Assembly: GCA_003492055.1 (NCBI GenBank)
Contig: DMZE01000278.1
Span: 1-8,152 of the forward strand
DNA length: 8,152 bases
From: Cellvibrionales bacterium
GTDB lineage: Bacteria; Pseudomonadota; Gammaproteobacteria; Pseudomonadales; UBA7434
Reading direction: 5' to 3'
Positions 1-6,792 of the stretch are shown one piece after another (the first letter of the stretch is position 1; each line of letters starts with the position of its first letter). The translations under genes were made by a program, and so were the position numbers. Below the pieces are notes generated by a model. That model did no database searches. It had not been told where the DNA came from and saw nothing but the letters and a program-made list of their open reading frames with translations.

Positions 1-69
1 TAGTGGCTAAAGTTAGTGGCTAATAGTGGCTAATAGTGGCTAAAGTTAGTGGCTAATAGTGGCTAAAGT
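1..69. repeat. Tandem array of 10-bp and 13-bp units
   Basis: Six consecutive perfect copies of a TAGTGGCTAA core are present. Three of them carry an extra AGT, so the unit lengths read 13, 10, 10, 13, 10, 13. The first base of the window is the first base of a unit, so the array probably continues to the left. The unit contains TAG and TAA, and mixed unit lengths shift the frame, so it is not protein-coding on either strand. It could be a minisatellite grown by slippage or a cluster of protein-binding sites; the sequence does not decide. Confidence 0.95.
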
Positions 70-83
70 AGCTGTCCACTTTA
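64..83. repeat. 6-bp inverted repeat at the array edge
   Basis: TAAAGT (64-69), the end of the last 13-base unit, is matched by its reverse complement ACTTTA (78-83) across an 8-base spacer. An overlapping alternative pairs AGTGG (58-62) with CCACT (76-80). The array therefore ends in short dyad symmetry. Function is unknown, and the arms are short enough to occur by chance. Confidence 0.35.
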
Positions 84-292
84 CATCCCAATTAATCGAT
101 CATTCTGTAATCGACTGTGTTTTCAATGCTTTAAAAAAAATCTCTAGACTAAAACTATAGAACATTTTCTCAAAATCACACACAAGGCTTCTACAAGTTC
201 TAGAAAACTAACATTTTTATTAAGGATGAATATTAAGATAAGGCGGAAAATTGTCTAAATATTGCTGAGTCGCGTAGTGAAGTGGTGACCTG
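84..292. other. AT-rich non-coding stretch downstream of the TPP enzyme
   Basis: With the array, this makes about 290 bases with no gene. It has scattered A/T runs (for example A-rich at 130-140) and two CTAG-centred sites, but no convincing ORF with a ribosome binding site, no tRNA-like clover-leaf, and no GC-rich hairpin followed by a T run in either direction. It would hold the 3' untranslated region of the minus-strand gene that ends at 293. Confidence 0.6.
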
Positions 293-311
293 CTACAAAC
301 TAGACAGGTCA
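286..311 (-). other. Hairpin spanning the stop codon of the TPP enzyme gene
   Basis: TGACCTG (286-292) and CAGGTCA (305-311) are exact inverted repeats with a 12-base loop that contains the TAG stop codon (293-295 on the minus strand). Downstream in the direction of transcription there is no T run (CCACTTCACT follows), so it is not a standard intrinsic terminator. It may stabilise the 3' end of the message or be coincidental. Confidence 0.35.
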
Positions 312-2188
312 ACTTCGTGCTTAGCATCTTGAAGTACAGTTAAACGTGATTTCATAGGGGGTATTTCGTCACCATCGATTAAGACATCAAGTAATAACGG
401 CCCAGATAAACCCGCTAACTCATCGTCATCAATATCACTCAGATCTTCCCAACACTCAATAGTATGGGCTTTTACACCAACTGAACGCGCTAGCGCCGCA
501 AAATCGACAGATGGCAAATCTGCCCCTATCTCTTCTGCTTTATTCAAGCGTTGGCCATGCTTAACCATACCCAAGGCTTTATCGTTCAGTATTACGTAAA
601 TTACCGGTAACTTATGCTCTACCGCCACGGTAATCTCTTGCCCAGACATTAAATAGGCACCATCGCCGGTAATACACACCACCGGTGATTTTCGATTACC
701 GAGCGCCGCACCAAGCACGGCACCAATAGCCCAGCCCATAGCGCCAAAACCCATGGCAATAAAGAAAGAATCTGCCGATTTCAGGTGCATATAATGCGTT
801 GCCCAACTCCAAGCATTACCGGTTTCAATAAAGAAGCGCGAATTAGGTGCACATTTCTTTACCAACTCATTCATTAAACGCTGAGGTTTAATGGGCAATA
901 CATCGCAGAGAAGCTTTTCAGGTTCACAAATATCAATGCGTGCAGGAATCAGATCATGCGCTAATTGCTGGGCAGGCTCAATAGAGGTGGATTCAGGCAT
1001 GGAGTAATTGCGGTAAGCAATATACTTAGCATCTAAGCCAGAAACTAACTGACTGAATAAGGCGCGTAAATTGCCGTAAACATGCAAATAGGCCATAGGA
1101 GAGCGATCAAAACTCGCGACCGACGAAGCCACATGCACTAAACGGTCATTTAATAATGCTTGCGTATCCCAGCCGGCCGTATCCAATTCATTAAAACTAG
1201 TGCCTACCGCCATCACTAAGTCGACAGTATCATCCGTTAAGGCTCGTCTTGCACTATCATGACCGGCAAAGCCAAATACACCGCAATAGCGTGGATGGCC
1301 AGTACCTATCCAGCGCTTACCGGCTGGCGAAGTGACTATGTTGGCACCCACTAAATCGGCAAATTGCAAAATTTCAGTGGCCGCTTCACCACAATCTTCA
1401 CCAATAAAAATAGTAATGCCACGACCCTTAACGCGCGTAGCTTCTACGGCGGTTAACAGTGCATGGTAACTTCCGTCATCAACCGCAACAGGCTCACGTA
1501 AAAGCGTGGCTACATTAAAGCTGGCCGCGGCATTCGGCACCGGCAACGATAAAATATCGGCAGGAATACTTAAGTGAACAGGGCCACGCGGGCGTCTAAA
1601 CGCCGTTGAGAGCGCAGTGAATAACTTACCTTCTAGTTGATCAGGATGCGATACCAATGAACTATAACGCGTACAGTGATCAAACATAGAAACCACATCG
1701 ACTAAATCACTCGATGATTCTTGAAAACCTTGCTGGCCAAAACTGGGTAATGCCGTTTGCGGGGTAATCACTAACATCGGCACGCGGTCGACATAAGCAT
1801 TAGCCACACCGGTGATTAGATTGGTCGCACCTGGGCCGGTTGTTGAACAGCAAACACCTAACTTGCCCGTCGATCGAGCATAGCCATCGGCCATAAATGC
1901 GGCGCCGGCCTCATGGCGCGAAACAACCAGCTGAGGGCCATTTGATGATCGAGATTTTTTGCGCTCAAGTGCGCGATGATGATGGATAGCTGACTGAGGA
2001 ATTTCACCTTTGCCGCGGCGAGCCAAAGCATCGAACAAGGCCTCGATAGCACCGCCGGGAATACCATAAACGTACTCGACATCGATTTGGCTCAAATAAT
2101 CAACAATCAGGTCCGCATAGGTAAAAGCTGGCTTACCAACCGCGGCTGACTTATCTTTGCCCGCCAAAATCGGGTGAATTTCAGTCAT
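293..2188 (-). CDS. Acetolactate synthase-like thiamine-diphosphate enzyme
   Basis: This 631-residue protein has the three-part layout of acetolactate synthase-type TPP enzymes. The N-terminal pyrimidine-binding domain (about 22-210) contains RHEAGAAFMADGYAR, with the presumed catalytic Glu at 93, followed by TTGPGATNLITG. The central domain spans roughly 235-385. The C-terminal diphosphate-binding domain (about 435-610) has GDG at 508-510 and the matching N535-D536 about 25 residues later, the Mg/TPP motif. VILNDKALGMVKHGQRL resembles IlvB, and IPPMKSRL lies near the end. It exceeds the usual ~560-570 residues partly because of an extra basic segment at about 56-90. No small regulatory subunit (IlvN/IlvH) is adjacent. 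The exact substrate is uncertain: acetolactate synthase, sulfoacetaldehyde acetyltransferase and related lyases share this fold, so no symbol is given. The ATG start has only a distant AGGA (11 bases upstream). Confidence 0.87.
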   Translation of the reverse strand: MTEIHPILAGKDKSAAVGKPAFTYADLIVDYLSQIDVEYVYGIPGGAIEALFDALARRGKGEIPQSAIHHHRALERKKSRSSNGPQLVVSRHEAGAAFMADGYARSTGKLGVCCSTTGPGATNLITGVANAYVDRVPMLVITPQTALPSFGQQGFQESSSDLVDVVSMFDHCTRYSSLVSHPDQLEGKLFTALSTAFRRPRGPVHLSIPADILSLPVPNAAASFNVATLLREPVAVDDGSYHALLTAVEATRVKGRGITIFIGEDCGEAATEILQFADLVGANIVTSPAGKRWIGTGHPRYCGVFGFAGHDSARRALTDDTVDLVMAVGTSFNELDTAGWDTQALLNDRLVHVASSVASFDRSPMAYLHVYGNLRALFSQLVSGLDAKYIAYRNYSMPESTSIEPAQQLAHDLIPARIDICEPEKLLCDVLPIKPQRLMNELVKKCAPNSRFFIETGNAWSWATHYMHLKSADSFFIAMGFGAMGWAIGAVLGAALGNRKSPVVCITGDGAYLMSGQEITVAVEHKLPVIYVILNDKALGMVKHGQRLNKAEEIGADLPSVDFAALARSVGVKAHTIECWEDLSDIDDDELAGLSGPLLLDVLIDGDEIPPMKSRLTVLQDAKHEVDLSSL

Positions 2189-2262
2189 TTATCTTGTCAT
2201 CCTGAATGAGTGAAGTCATATAAAAATCTTTTATTCATCTTGTGAAGCTGGATATTTAATCG

Positions 2263-2304
2263 ACTATACGACACATTTTTACAGCTTTACATTCACATTG
2301 TCAC
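2263..2304 (-). promoter_or_regulatory. Possible minus-strand promoter for the TPP enzyme gene
   Basis: On the minus strand GTGACA (2304-2299) is followed after 17 bases by TAAAAA (2281-2276), with a better -10-like TATAGT a little further on (2268-2263) but lacking a well-spaced -35. Either would give a leader of roughly 70-80 bases. The match to the sigma-70 consensus is weak. Confidence 0.2.
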
Positions 2305-2357
2305 CTAAATTGTTGGTTTTAATGGAAAATTCACAGATCAATTAAAATACATCAGAA

Positions 2358-2368
2358 TGCCTAAGGCA
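2358..2368. promoter_or_regulatory. 11-bp palindrome in the divergent gap
   Basis: TGCCTAAGGCA is a perfect odd-centred palindrome in the 291-base gap between the divergent TPP-enzyme and binding-protein genes, about 110 bases before the latter's start. Its place suits an operator for the plus-strand pair, but it is short, present once, and no regulator gene is adjacent. The rest of this gap shows no ORF of substance and no clear plus-strand -35/-10 pair. Confidence 0.22.
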
Positions 2369-2462
2369 AAATAATGAAAATCTGCCAAACTTAAAGAACA
2401 GCAAAACGACTTATTTCAATCACTTACTACTAAAGACCGTATTATTGGAGAAAGACCAAATC

Positions 2463-2483
2463 ATGGATGCTGGGTACCATTGA
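2463..2483 (+). promoter_or_regulatory. Six-codon leader ORF overlapping the binding-protein start
   Basis: ATG at 2463 opens a six-codon frame (MDAGYH) ending in TGA at 2481-2483, which overlaps the TTG start at 2480-2482 by two bases. The only good Shine-Dalgarno nearby, GGAG at 2447-2450, is 12 bases from this ATG but 29 from the TTG. Ribosomes could load here and restart on the TTG. This is inferred from spacing alone; an arbitrary short frame is the alternative. Confidence 0.25.
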
Positions 2484-3493
2484 GTAACGATATAGCGTCT
2501 AAATTCACGCTTTTCGATTTCAGCCATCGCCTGACCAAAAAAACCGTCAGTGTGATGGCTTTTCTGTGCCTGCTCATAAATACCCTGCTCATAAGTACCC
2601 TGCTTAGCCAAACTGCCATTGCCGCAAATAACACTTCAGCACCCATCAAAACCACCGTCATTTTGCCGATTGCCACAGGCGCAGCCAAAATGATTTATGA
2701 CGAAGTAATTTCTGGCATCGCCTCCCATCCAGAACTTGAGGTCTCCACCATTGCGATAAGCAGCAAAGAAGATATCGCGGCTGTAGAAGAAAAAATTAAG
2801 GCTAACCAAAGCCAATTGATTATTGCGGTGGGAAATAGAAGCTACAAACTCGCTAGGGCATTAACAAATGACATTTTAATTATTGCCGGGGGCATATCAG
2901 GCAAACCTAACGGCATACCCACCGTTAGCTTAACCGGTGATCCAGCACCTGCATTTAAAGAACTCAAACACATAGCCCCACACATAAAAAATATAAGGCT
3001 TGTTTATAACGAAGAAATTAATGGCTGGTGGTATGCACGCGCGCAAAAAGTCGCAGCCAATTATGATTTAAAAATTATTGGCTATCCCGCCACAAATATG
3101 AAAGACGGCGTTAAGCTTTACGAACAGCTACTCAAAGATGCGACACCAAAAACCTCAGCAGTTTGGATACCGCTTCGCAGTGTTGTTCCATCAAAAACCA
3201 TTTTACCGCTATTGCTAGAAAAAGCTTGGAGTAAAAAACTAGCGGTAATATCAAATAATCCTTCACATACAAAGCTTGGTGGATTTGTTGCCGTTTATCC
3301 CGAACATAAAAAAATGGGAGGTCAACTCGCGCAATTTGCTACCCTTCATTTTAAAGGAGAAGATATTGATAGAATTGTTGGCACAGAGAATTTAAATTTT
3401 GCTATTAACCTTCGAACTAGCTCTCACATTGGCATTAGATTAAATGCGAAAGAACGCGCTAGATTTGACAAAATATTTCCTACTCAACGGTAG
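2480..3493 (+). CDS. Secreted periplasmic binding protein, ABC_sub_bind family
   Basis: The 337-residue product has an export signal: basic residues (HRLTKK), a hydrophobic core at about 26-44, and an A-I-A cleavage site near residue 48. No lipobox cysteine is seen. The mature part reads as a type 1 periplasmic binding protein of the ABC_sub_bind family (PF04392): ILPIATGAAKMIYDEVISGI at the first strand, LIIAVGNRSYKLARAL, a second lobe from about 170 (NIRLVYNE), and the C-terminal NLNFAINLRTSSHIGIRL, typical of the family. The ligand is unknown; relatives bind varied small molecules, including amino acids. The start is uncertain. TTG at 2480 gives a long n-region; ATG at 2555 would give a shorter signal peptide but has no Shine-Dalgarno. 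A histidine kinase follows 8 bases later and no transporter subunit is nearby, so a sensory role is inferred. Confidence 0.82.
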   Translation: MSNDIASKFTLFDFSHRLTKKTVSVMAFLCLLINTLLISTLLSQTAIAANNTSAPIKTTVILPIATGAAKMIYDEVISGIASHPELEVSTIAISSKEDIAAVEEKIKANQSQLIIAVGNRSYKLARALTNDILIIAGGISGKPNGIPTVSLTGDPAPAFKELKHIAPHIKNIRLVYNEEINGWWYARAQKVAANYDLKIIGYPATNMKDGVKLYEQLLKDATPKTSAVWIPLRSVVPSKTILPLLLEKAWSKKLAVISNNPSHTKLGGFVAVYPEHKKMGGQLAQFATLHFKGEDIDRIVGTENLNFAINLRTSSHIGIRLNAKERARFDKIFPTQR

Positions 3494-3501
3494 ATTGAAC
3501 A

Positions 3502-5115
3502 ATGGAAATATTAGAAGAGCCTACCTCACTCAATCAGCGTAAAATAAAAAAAAGGAAAAGCCGCAGCTTTCAGGCAGAATTATTTGCACGATTTTCTATA
3601 GCCGGTTTTGCACTCGCCATTATTGCCGCGTTTGCTTATTCCTATATGGCCAGCACCATGATCTCCCGTTTTTATGAGCGTGAAGGTATTCAAGCCACTG
3701 AAAACTTCGCTCAACTCAGTGCGCTCGCCTTACTTTACGATAGCGGTGAAAATGCTAAAGAAGCTGCATTCGCGACACTCAACTTTCCCAGCATTAAACA
3801 CGTTGCCATTATTAGTGCTGAAAATACTATCCTACTCGATGAAGGTGAAACAAATGAAAAAATCTTATCTTCACTCGATAAGTCAAAATGGTTAGACAGC
3901 AGCGCCCGATTATTTCCAAGTAGCAAGGCAACGTGGCAAATAGCTGCGCCGGTTTACACCGTCTTCAATGACGACTCTGATCCTGACTTAACATTGGATG
4001 ATGAAATTGAAGAAACTTATTTAGGTTATGTTGTTATACAAGTCGATACCTCCGAAGTGCGCAGCTTTCAACTCGATATATTTCTACGCAACTTAGTAGT
4101 GGGCTTGGGTTACGGCTTTGCATTTGCGATTATATTAAGCCTCACTTTACGACGCTTACTAAAACCGATGAATGAATTAACCAGCGTTATGGAAGAAACC
4201 ACCGACGGCGCTTATAAAAGCACAGAGATAGATCCTGAAGCATCATTAGAAGTTATCAAGATTGCCGACGTATACAATCAAATGATTTCTAAACTCGCAG
4301 AGCGAGATCAAAAGCTTCGCGGACAAAAAGATTTACTAGAAACTGAAGTAGCATTAAGAACAAGCGAATTAGTACAGGCGAGAGATACAGCATTAGAAGC
4401 CAATCGACATAAGTCAGAATTTCTAGCCAACATAACGCATGAACTTCGAACACCACTACAAAGTATTTTGGGCTACACAGAAGTCGTTAAAGAAGTACTA
4501 GAAGATGAAGGTATATTTAATTGCGAAAAAGACGTTGATAAAATTACCCACAATGCCGATCATCTTTTAAGTTTGATAAATTCTATTTTAGATATCTCTA
4601 AAATAGAAGCCGGAAAAATGGAAGTTAGCAGCCAGAATGTCAACATAAAATCATTATTAAGTCGCGCTGTCGATACCGTAGCACCGATGATTGAAAAAAA
4701 TAATAATGCATTAAAAATAATAACCAATGAAGCCGACGATGAATTCTTAGTAGACGAGAAAAAATTATTTCAAATATTACTAAACTTATTAAGTAATGCG
4801 GCTAAATTTACTCACGAAGGCACCATTACTCTATCGGCAGCTATTAAAAATCAGCACTTATTAATTGACGTCCGCGATACCGGCATAGGTATTAATCAAG
4901 AGCAGCAAGATATTATTTTTGAACCGTTCAGGCAAATTGACGGCAGTGAAACAAGACAGTTTTTAGGCACCGGCCTCGGACTTTCAATTACGATGCACTT
5001 CACCCAATTGCTAGGCGGAAAAATAAAACTCGACAGTGAGGTTGGAAAAGGATCTTGCTTTAGTGTTTCTATACCGCAAAAATCAAGCCACGAAGATTCC
5101 ACTAACGACCATTAA
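3502..5115 (+). CDS. Membrane sensor histidine kinase, no receiver domain
   Basis: This 537-residue inner-membrane kinase has a basic cytoplasmic N-terminus (13-21), TM1 at about 31-50, a periplasmic domain at about 51-192, TM2 at about 196-216, then HAMP (about 217-270) and a short coiled coil. HisKA has its phospho-acceptor H313 in ITHELRTP. The ATPase domain shows the N box (N428, N432), DTGIG (459-463), FEPF (473-476) and GTGLGL (489-494). All catalytic motifs look intact. The periplasmic stretch QLSALALLYDSGENAKEA resembles the CHASE8-type sensor domain found in some gammaproteobacterial kinases; this is by recall, not a search. It also carries a strongly acidic loop (155-172). The protein ends soon after the ATPase domain, so it is not a hybrid kinase, and no response regulator is adjacent. 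It starts 8 bases after the binding protein without a visible Shine-Dalgarno, which suggests translational coupling in one operon. Confidence 0.94.
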   Translation: MEILEEPTSLNQRKIKKRKSRSFQAELFARFSIAGFALAIIAAFAYSYMASTMISRFYEREGIQATENFAQLSALALLYDSGENAKEAAFATLNFPSIKHVAIISAENTILLDEGETNEKILSSLDKSKWLDSSARLFPSSKATWQIAAPVYTVFNDDSDPDLTLDDEIEETYLGYVVIQVDTSEVRSFQLDIFLRNLVVGLGYGFAFAIILSLTLRRLLKPMNELTSVMEETTDGAYKSTEIDPEASLEVIKIADVYNQMISKLAERDQKLRGQKDLLETEVALRTSELVQARDTALEANRHKSEFLANITHELRTPLQSILGYTEVVKEVLEDEGIFNCEKDVDKITHNADHLLSLINSILDISKIEAGKMEVSSQNVNIKSLLSRAVDTVAPMIEKNNNALKIITNEADDEFLVDEKKLFQILLNLLSNAAKFTHEGTITLSAAIKNQHLLIDVRDTGIGINQEQQDIIFEPFRQIDGSETRQFLGTGLGLSITMHFTQLLGGKIKLDSEVGKGSCFSVSIPQKSSHEDSTNDH

Positions 5116-5847
5116 TTAACTTATCTTTTTTGACTTCGGCCAAAAAAAACCCAATATCCATGGCCAGAAATGATTCCCCTGTAACACCATGCGGTCGAGA
5201 TCATCAAATTGTTTTTGCAACGCTATCGGGTCAGAAAAAAAATCAGCGCGTGTTTTAAAATCTGCATGCGGATCAAGATCTCTAATTTTTATTGCTGGAT
5301 TACCCGCGACAATCGTATTGGCCGCAACATCTTTAGTCACTACTGCGCCAGCAGCCACCACACTATTTTCACCAATAGTCACGCCTTTTAAAACAGTGGC
5401 ATGATCACCAATCCAAACATTATCAGCAATAGTTACCGGCTTGCTGACTTGAGTATGCGAGACGCGATCATAAATTCCGTGCCAATCCGAATCCGTAATA
5501 TAAGCGCCATTGGCTATCATGCAACTATCGCCAATGGTAATACTCTCGGCTGCACTAATGCGAACCCCTGGCGAAATCATCACATAATCACCTATCGCTA
5601 TTTTTCCTTCACCGGGTGTTGCACCCCAAATACCCAGTGAAACATGACGGTCTGTTTCAGCAACAATGGTGGCGCATTGGCCTAGCGATATATCGTCACC
5701 ACTGACATTGATATACCATGGTCCCATAAACGTTCCATATTCACCCATTGAAGAAAAATTCGGCCGTAAATAATTTTCAACATACCAACTGCGCAGTGTT
5801 AAATAGGTTTTTTTTACCCAATAAGGGCGACAATCTTTTTGCATCAC
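5116..5847 (-). CDS. Hexapeptide-repeat (left-handed beta-helix) acyltransferase
   Basis: The 243-residue product has the imperfect hexapeptide repeats of a left-handed beta-helix: DDISLGQCATIVAE, GKIAIGDYVMISPGVRISA, ESITIGDSCMIANGAYI, then VTIADNVWIGDHATVLKGV and VTIGENSVVAAGAVV, closing with IVAGNPAIKI. This is the layout of LacA/NodL/Maa-type CoA-dependent O- or N-acetyltransferases. H123 in DSDWHGIYDR sits in the loop where such enzymes carry the catalytic histidine. A C-terminal extension (about 190-243) is mostly helical and ends in an aromatic, basic tail (FFWPKSKK). The acceptor is unknown; a sugar or cell-envelope substrate is a guess. GTG at 5847 and ATG at 5844 are adjacent start options; AGAGAG on the minus strand just upstream fits either. 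It faces the kinase gene tail-to-tail with no base between the stops. Confidence 0.86.
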   Translation of the reverse strand: MMQKDCRPYWVKKTYLTLRSWYVENYLRPNFSSMGEYGTFMGPWYINVSGDDISLGQCATIVAETDRHVSLGIWGATPGEGKIAIGDYVMISPGVRISAAESITIGDSCMIANGAYITDSDWHGIYDRVSHTQVSKPVTIADNVWIGDHATVLKGVTIGENSVVAAGAVVTKDVAANTIVAGNPAIKIRDLDPHADFKTRADFFSDPIALQKQFDDLDRMVLQGNHFWPWILGFFWPKSKKIS

Positions 5848-5869
5848 TTTGTCTCTCTATTCTTATAAG

Positions 5870-5904
5870 TCAATATTCATTGATATTGATATCGATAAAA
5901 AAAA
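5870..5904. promoter_or_regulatory. Dyad, hexamer repeat and A-tract in a divergent gap
   Basis: This lies in the 163-base gap between the minus-strand acyltransferase and the plus-strand methyltransferase. TCAATAT (5870-5876) and ATATTGA (5883-5889) form an exact 7-base inverted repeat with a 6-base spacer. Overlapping it are three tandem hexamers, TTGATA, TTGATA, TCGATA (5880-5897), with the palindrome TATCGATA (5890-5897), then eight A residues (5897-5904). The cluster is 25-55 bases upstream of the acyltransferase start, which suits an operator plus a bent A-tract. The region is AT-rich, so chance is possible. Confidence 0.35.
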
Positions 5905-6010
5905 GGCAACAGGCATTGGTATATTTTATTAAACACGCTTCAAAAGATGATAATAAACAGATGACGTTATACCATGTCTTTATTCGTTCAGAACCTATTA
6001 GTCCAACTTT

Positions 6011-6736
6011 ATGAAATCAGATATACCACTATCACAGCCGACCTTATCTAAATCGCCTTTATCTAAGTCGCGCAGCGTAGTTAGCAACCAAGCGGCCGAA
6101 CACGACAATCTTGCTGATGTGGTCACTAAACACCTAGAAACTGAATTTAAACGACCTATTGCTCAGCATAATATCGACGCCTATCAATATGCCATATCAC
6201 AGATCAATAAACCGCATATAATTTTTGATTCTGGCTGCGGCAACGGCAAAAGCACACTGAATTTGGCAAAAAAATATCCTAACGCTTTTATTATTGGCAT
6301 CGACAAATCCCTCCATAGAATTAACAAATTGGCAGCGGATAACTCGCCAACGGAAAAAACAAAAAATTACTGCCATATAAGAGCTGATCTTATCGATTTT
6401 TGGCGACTCGCAGCTAACGACAAAATAAAGCTGCAGCATCATTTTATTCTTTACCCGAACCCTTGGCCCAAAAAACATCACCTTAAGCGCCGCTGGCATG
6501 GCTCACCGGTATTCGGAGAAATACTCGCGCTTGGCGGTAAAATTGAACTGCGCAGCAACTGGCCAACGTATCTTGAGGAGTTTGCTATGGCGCTCGCACT
6601 GGTTAAATATGCCGCCACGGTGCAGCCACTTGAAGTCACAGCAGAAAACTATATTTCTGACTTTGAAGCCAAGTACCACAGCAGTGAGCAAACACTTTGG
6701 CAATTAAACGCCAATCTAGATATTGACAGAGCCTAG
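6011..6736 (+). CDS. Divergent TrmB-like SAM-dependent methyltransferase
   Basis: The 241-residue protein has a low-complexity N-terminus (1-30, with SKSPLSKSR) and then a class I methyltransferase fold. The SAM-binding motif is DSGCGNGKSTLNLAKKYP (about 73-90), with GIDK at 96-99 where the acidic residue would bind the ribose. YPNPWPKKHHLKRRW (148-162) and RSNWPTYLEEF (181-191) match the two signature motifs of TrmB, the tRNA (guanine-46-N7) methyltransferase. However, the usual PDPWPK and TDW aspartates are Asn here (N150, N183), so I would not call it trmB. A paralogue with altered or lost activity is likely. The ATG start at 6011 has no recognisable Shine-Dalgarno. cysE follows 56 bases downstream on the same strand, possibly co-transcribed. 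Confidence 0.85.
   Translation: MKSDIPLSQPTLSKSPLSKSRSVVSNQAAEHDNLADVVTKHLETEFKRPIAQHNIDAYQYAISQINKPHIIFDSGCGNGKSTLNLAKKYPNAFIIGIDKSLHRINKLAADNSPTEKTKNYCHIRADLIDFWRLAANDKIKLQHHFILYPNPWPKKHHLKRRWHGSPVFGEILALGGKIELRSNWPTYLEEFAMALALVKYAATVQPLEVTAENYISDFEAKYHSSEQTLWQLNANLDIDRA
6043..6071 (+). repeat. 15-bp imperfect tandem duplication in the methyltransferase N-terminus
   Basis: CTTATCTAAATCGC (6043-6056) recurs 15 bases later as TTTATCTAAGTCGC (6058-6071), encoding two copies of a PLSKS-like pentapeptide. It is an in-frame duplication in a region that is probably disordered. Confidence 0.6.
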
Positions 6737-6792
6737 CCGGACGACCAGACTCTTTCTCTTGTGATTCAGCCGTTTTCGGAGATTTTATTATT

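Noticed and set aside
70..90. TGTCCACTTTA resembling an insertion-sequence terminal repeat
   Set aside because: There is no transposase, no matching opposite end and no target duplication in the window; the resemblance is too short to support a mobile element.
2378..2479. Open reading frame upstream of and in frame with the binding protein, possibly a longer N-terminus
   Set aside because: It has no ATG, GTG or TTG start, is preceded by TGA at 2375, and would put about 60 residues before the signal peptide.
5126..5147. TTTTTTG and CAAAAAA arms around a C-TTCG-G loop, resembling a terminator hairpin between the convergent genes
   Set aside because: The U-rich arm is 5' and the A-rich arm 3' on both strands, the reverse of an intrinsic terminator, and the stretch encodes the conserved-looking FFWPKSKK tail of the acyltransferase.
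5748..6014. 88-codon plus-strand ORF across the acyltransferase start and the divergent gap
   Set aside because: It is antisense to the acyltransferase N-terminus, has no ribosome binding site, and its translation shows no recognisable domain or signal.
6759..6790. TTGTGA followed by an AT-rich stretch as a promoter for cysE
   Set aside because: At 17-base spacing the -10 would be ATTTTA, and the better TATTAT is too far and overlaps the start region; not convincing.
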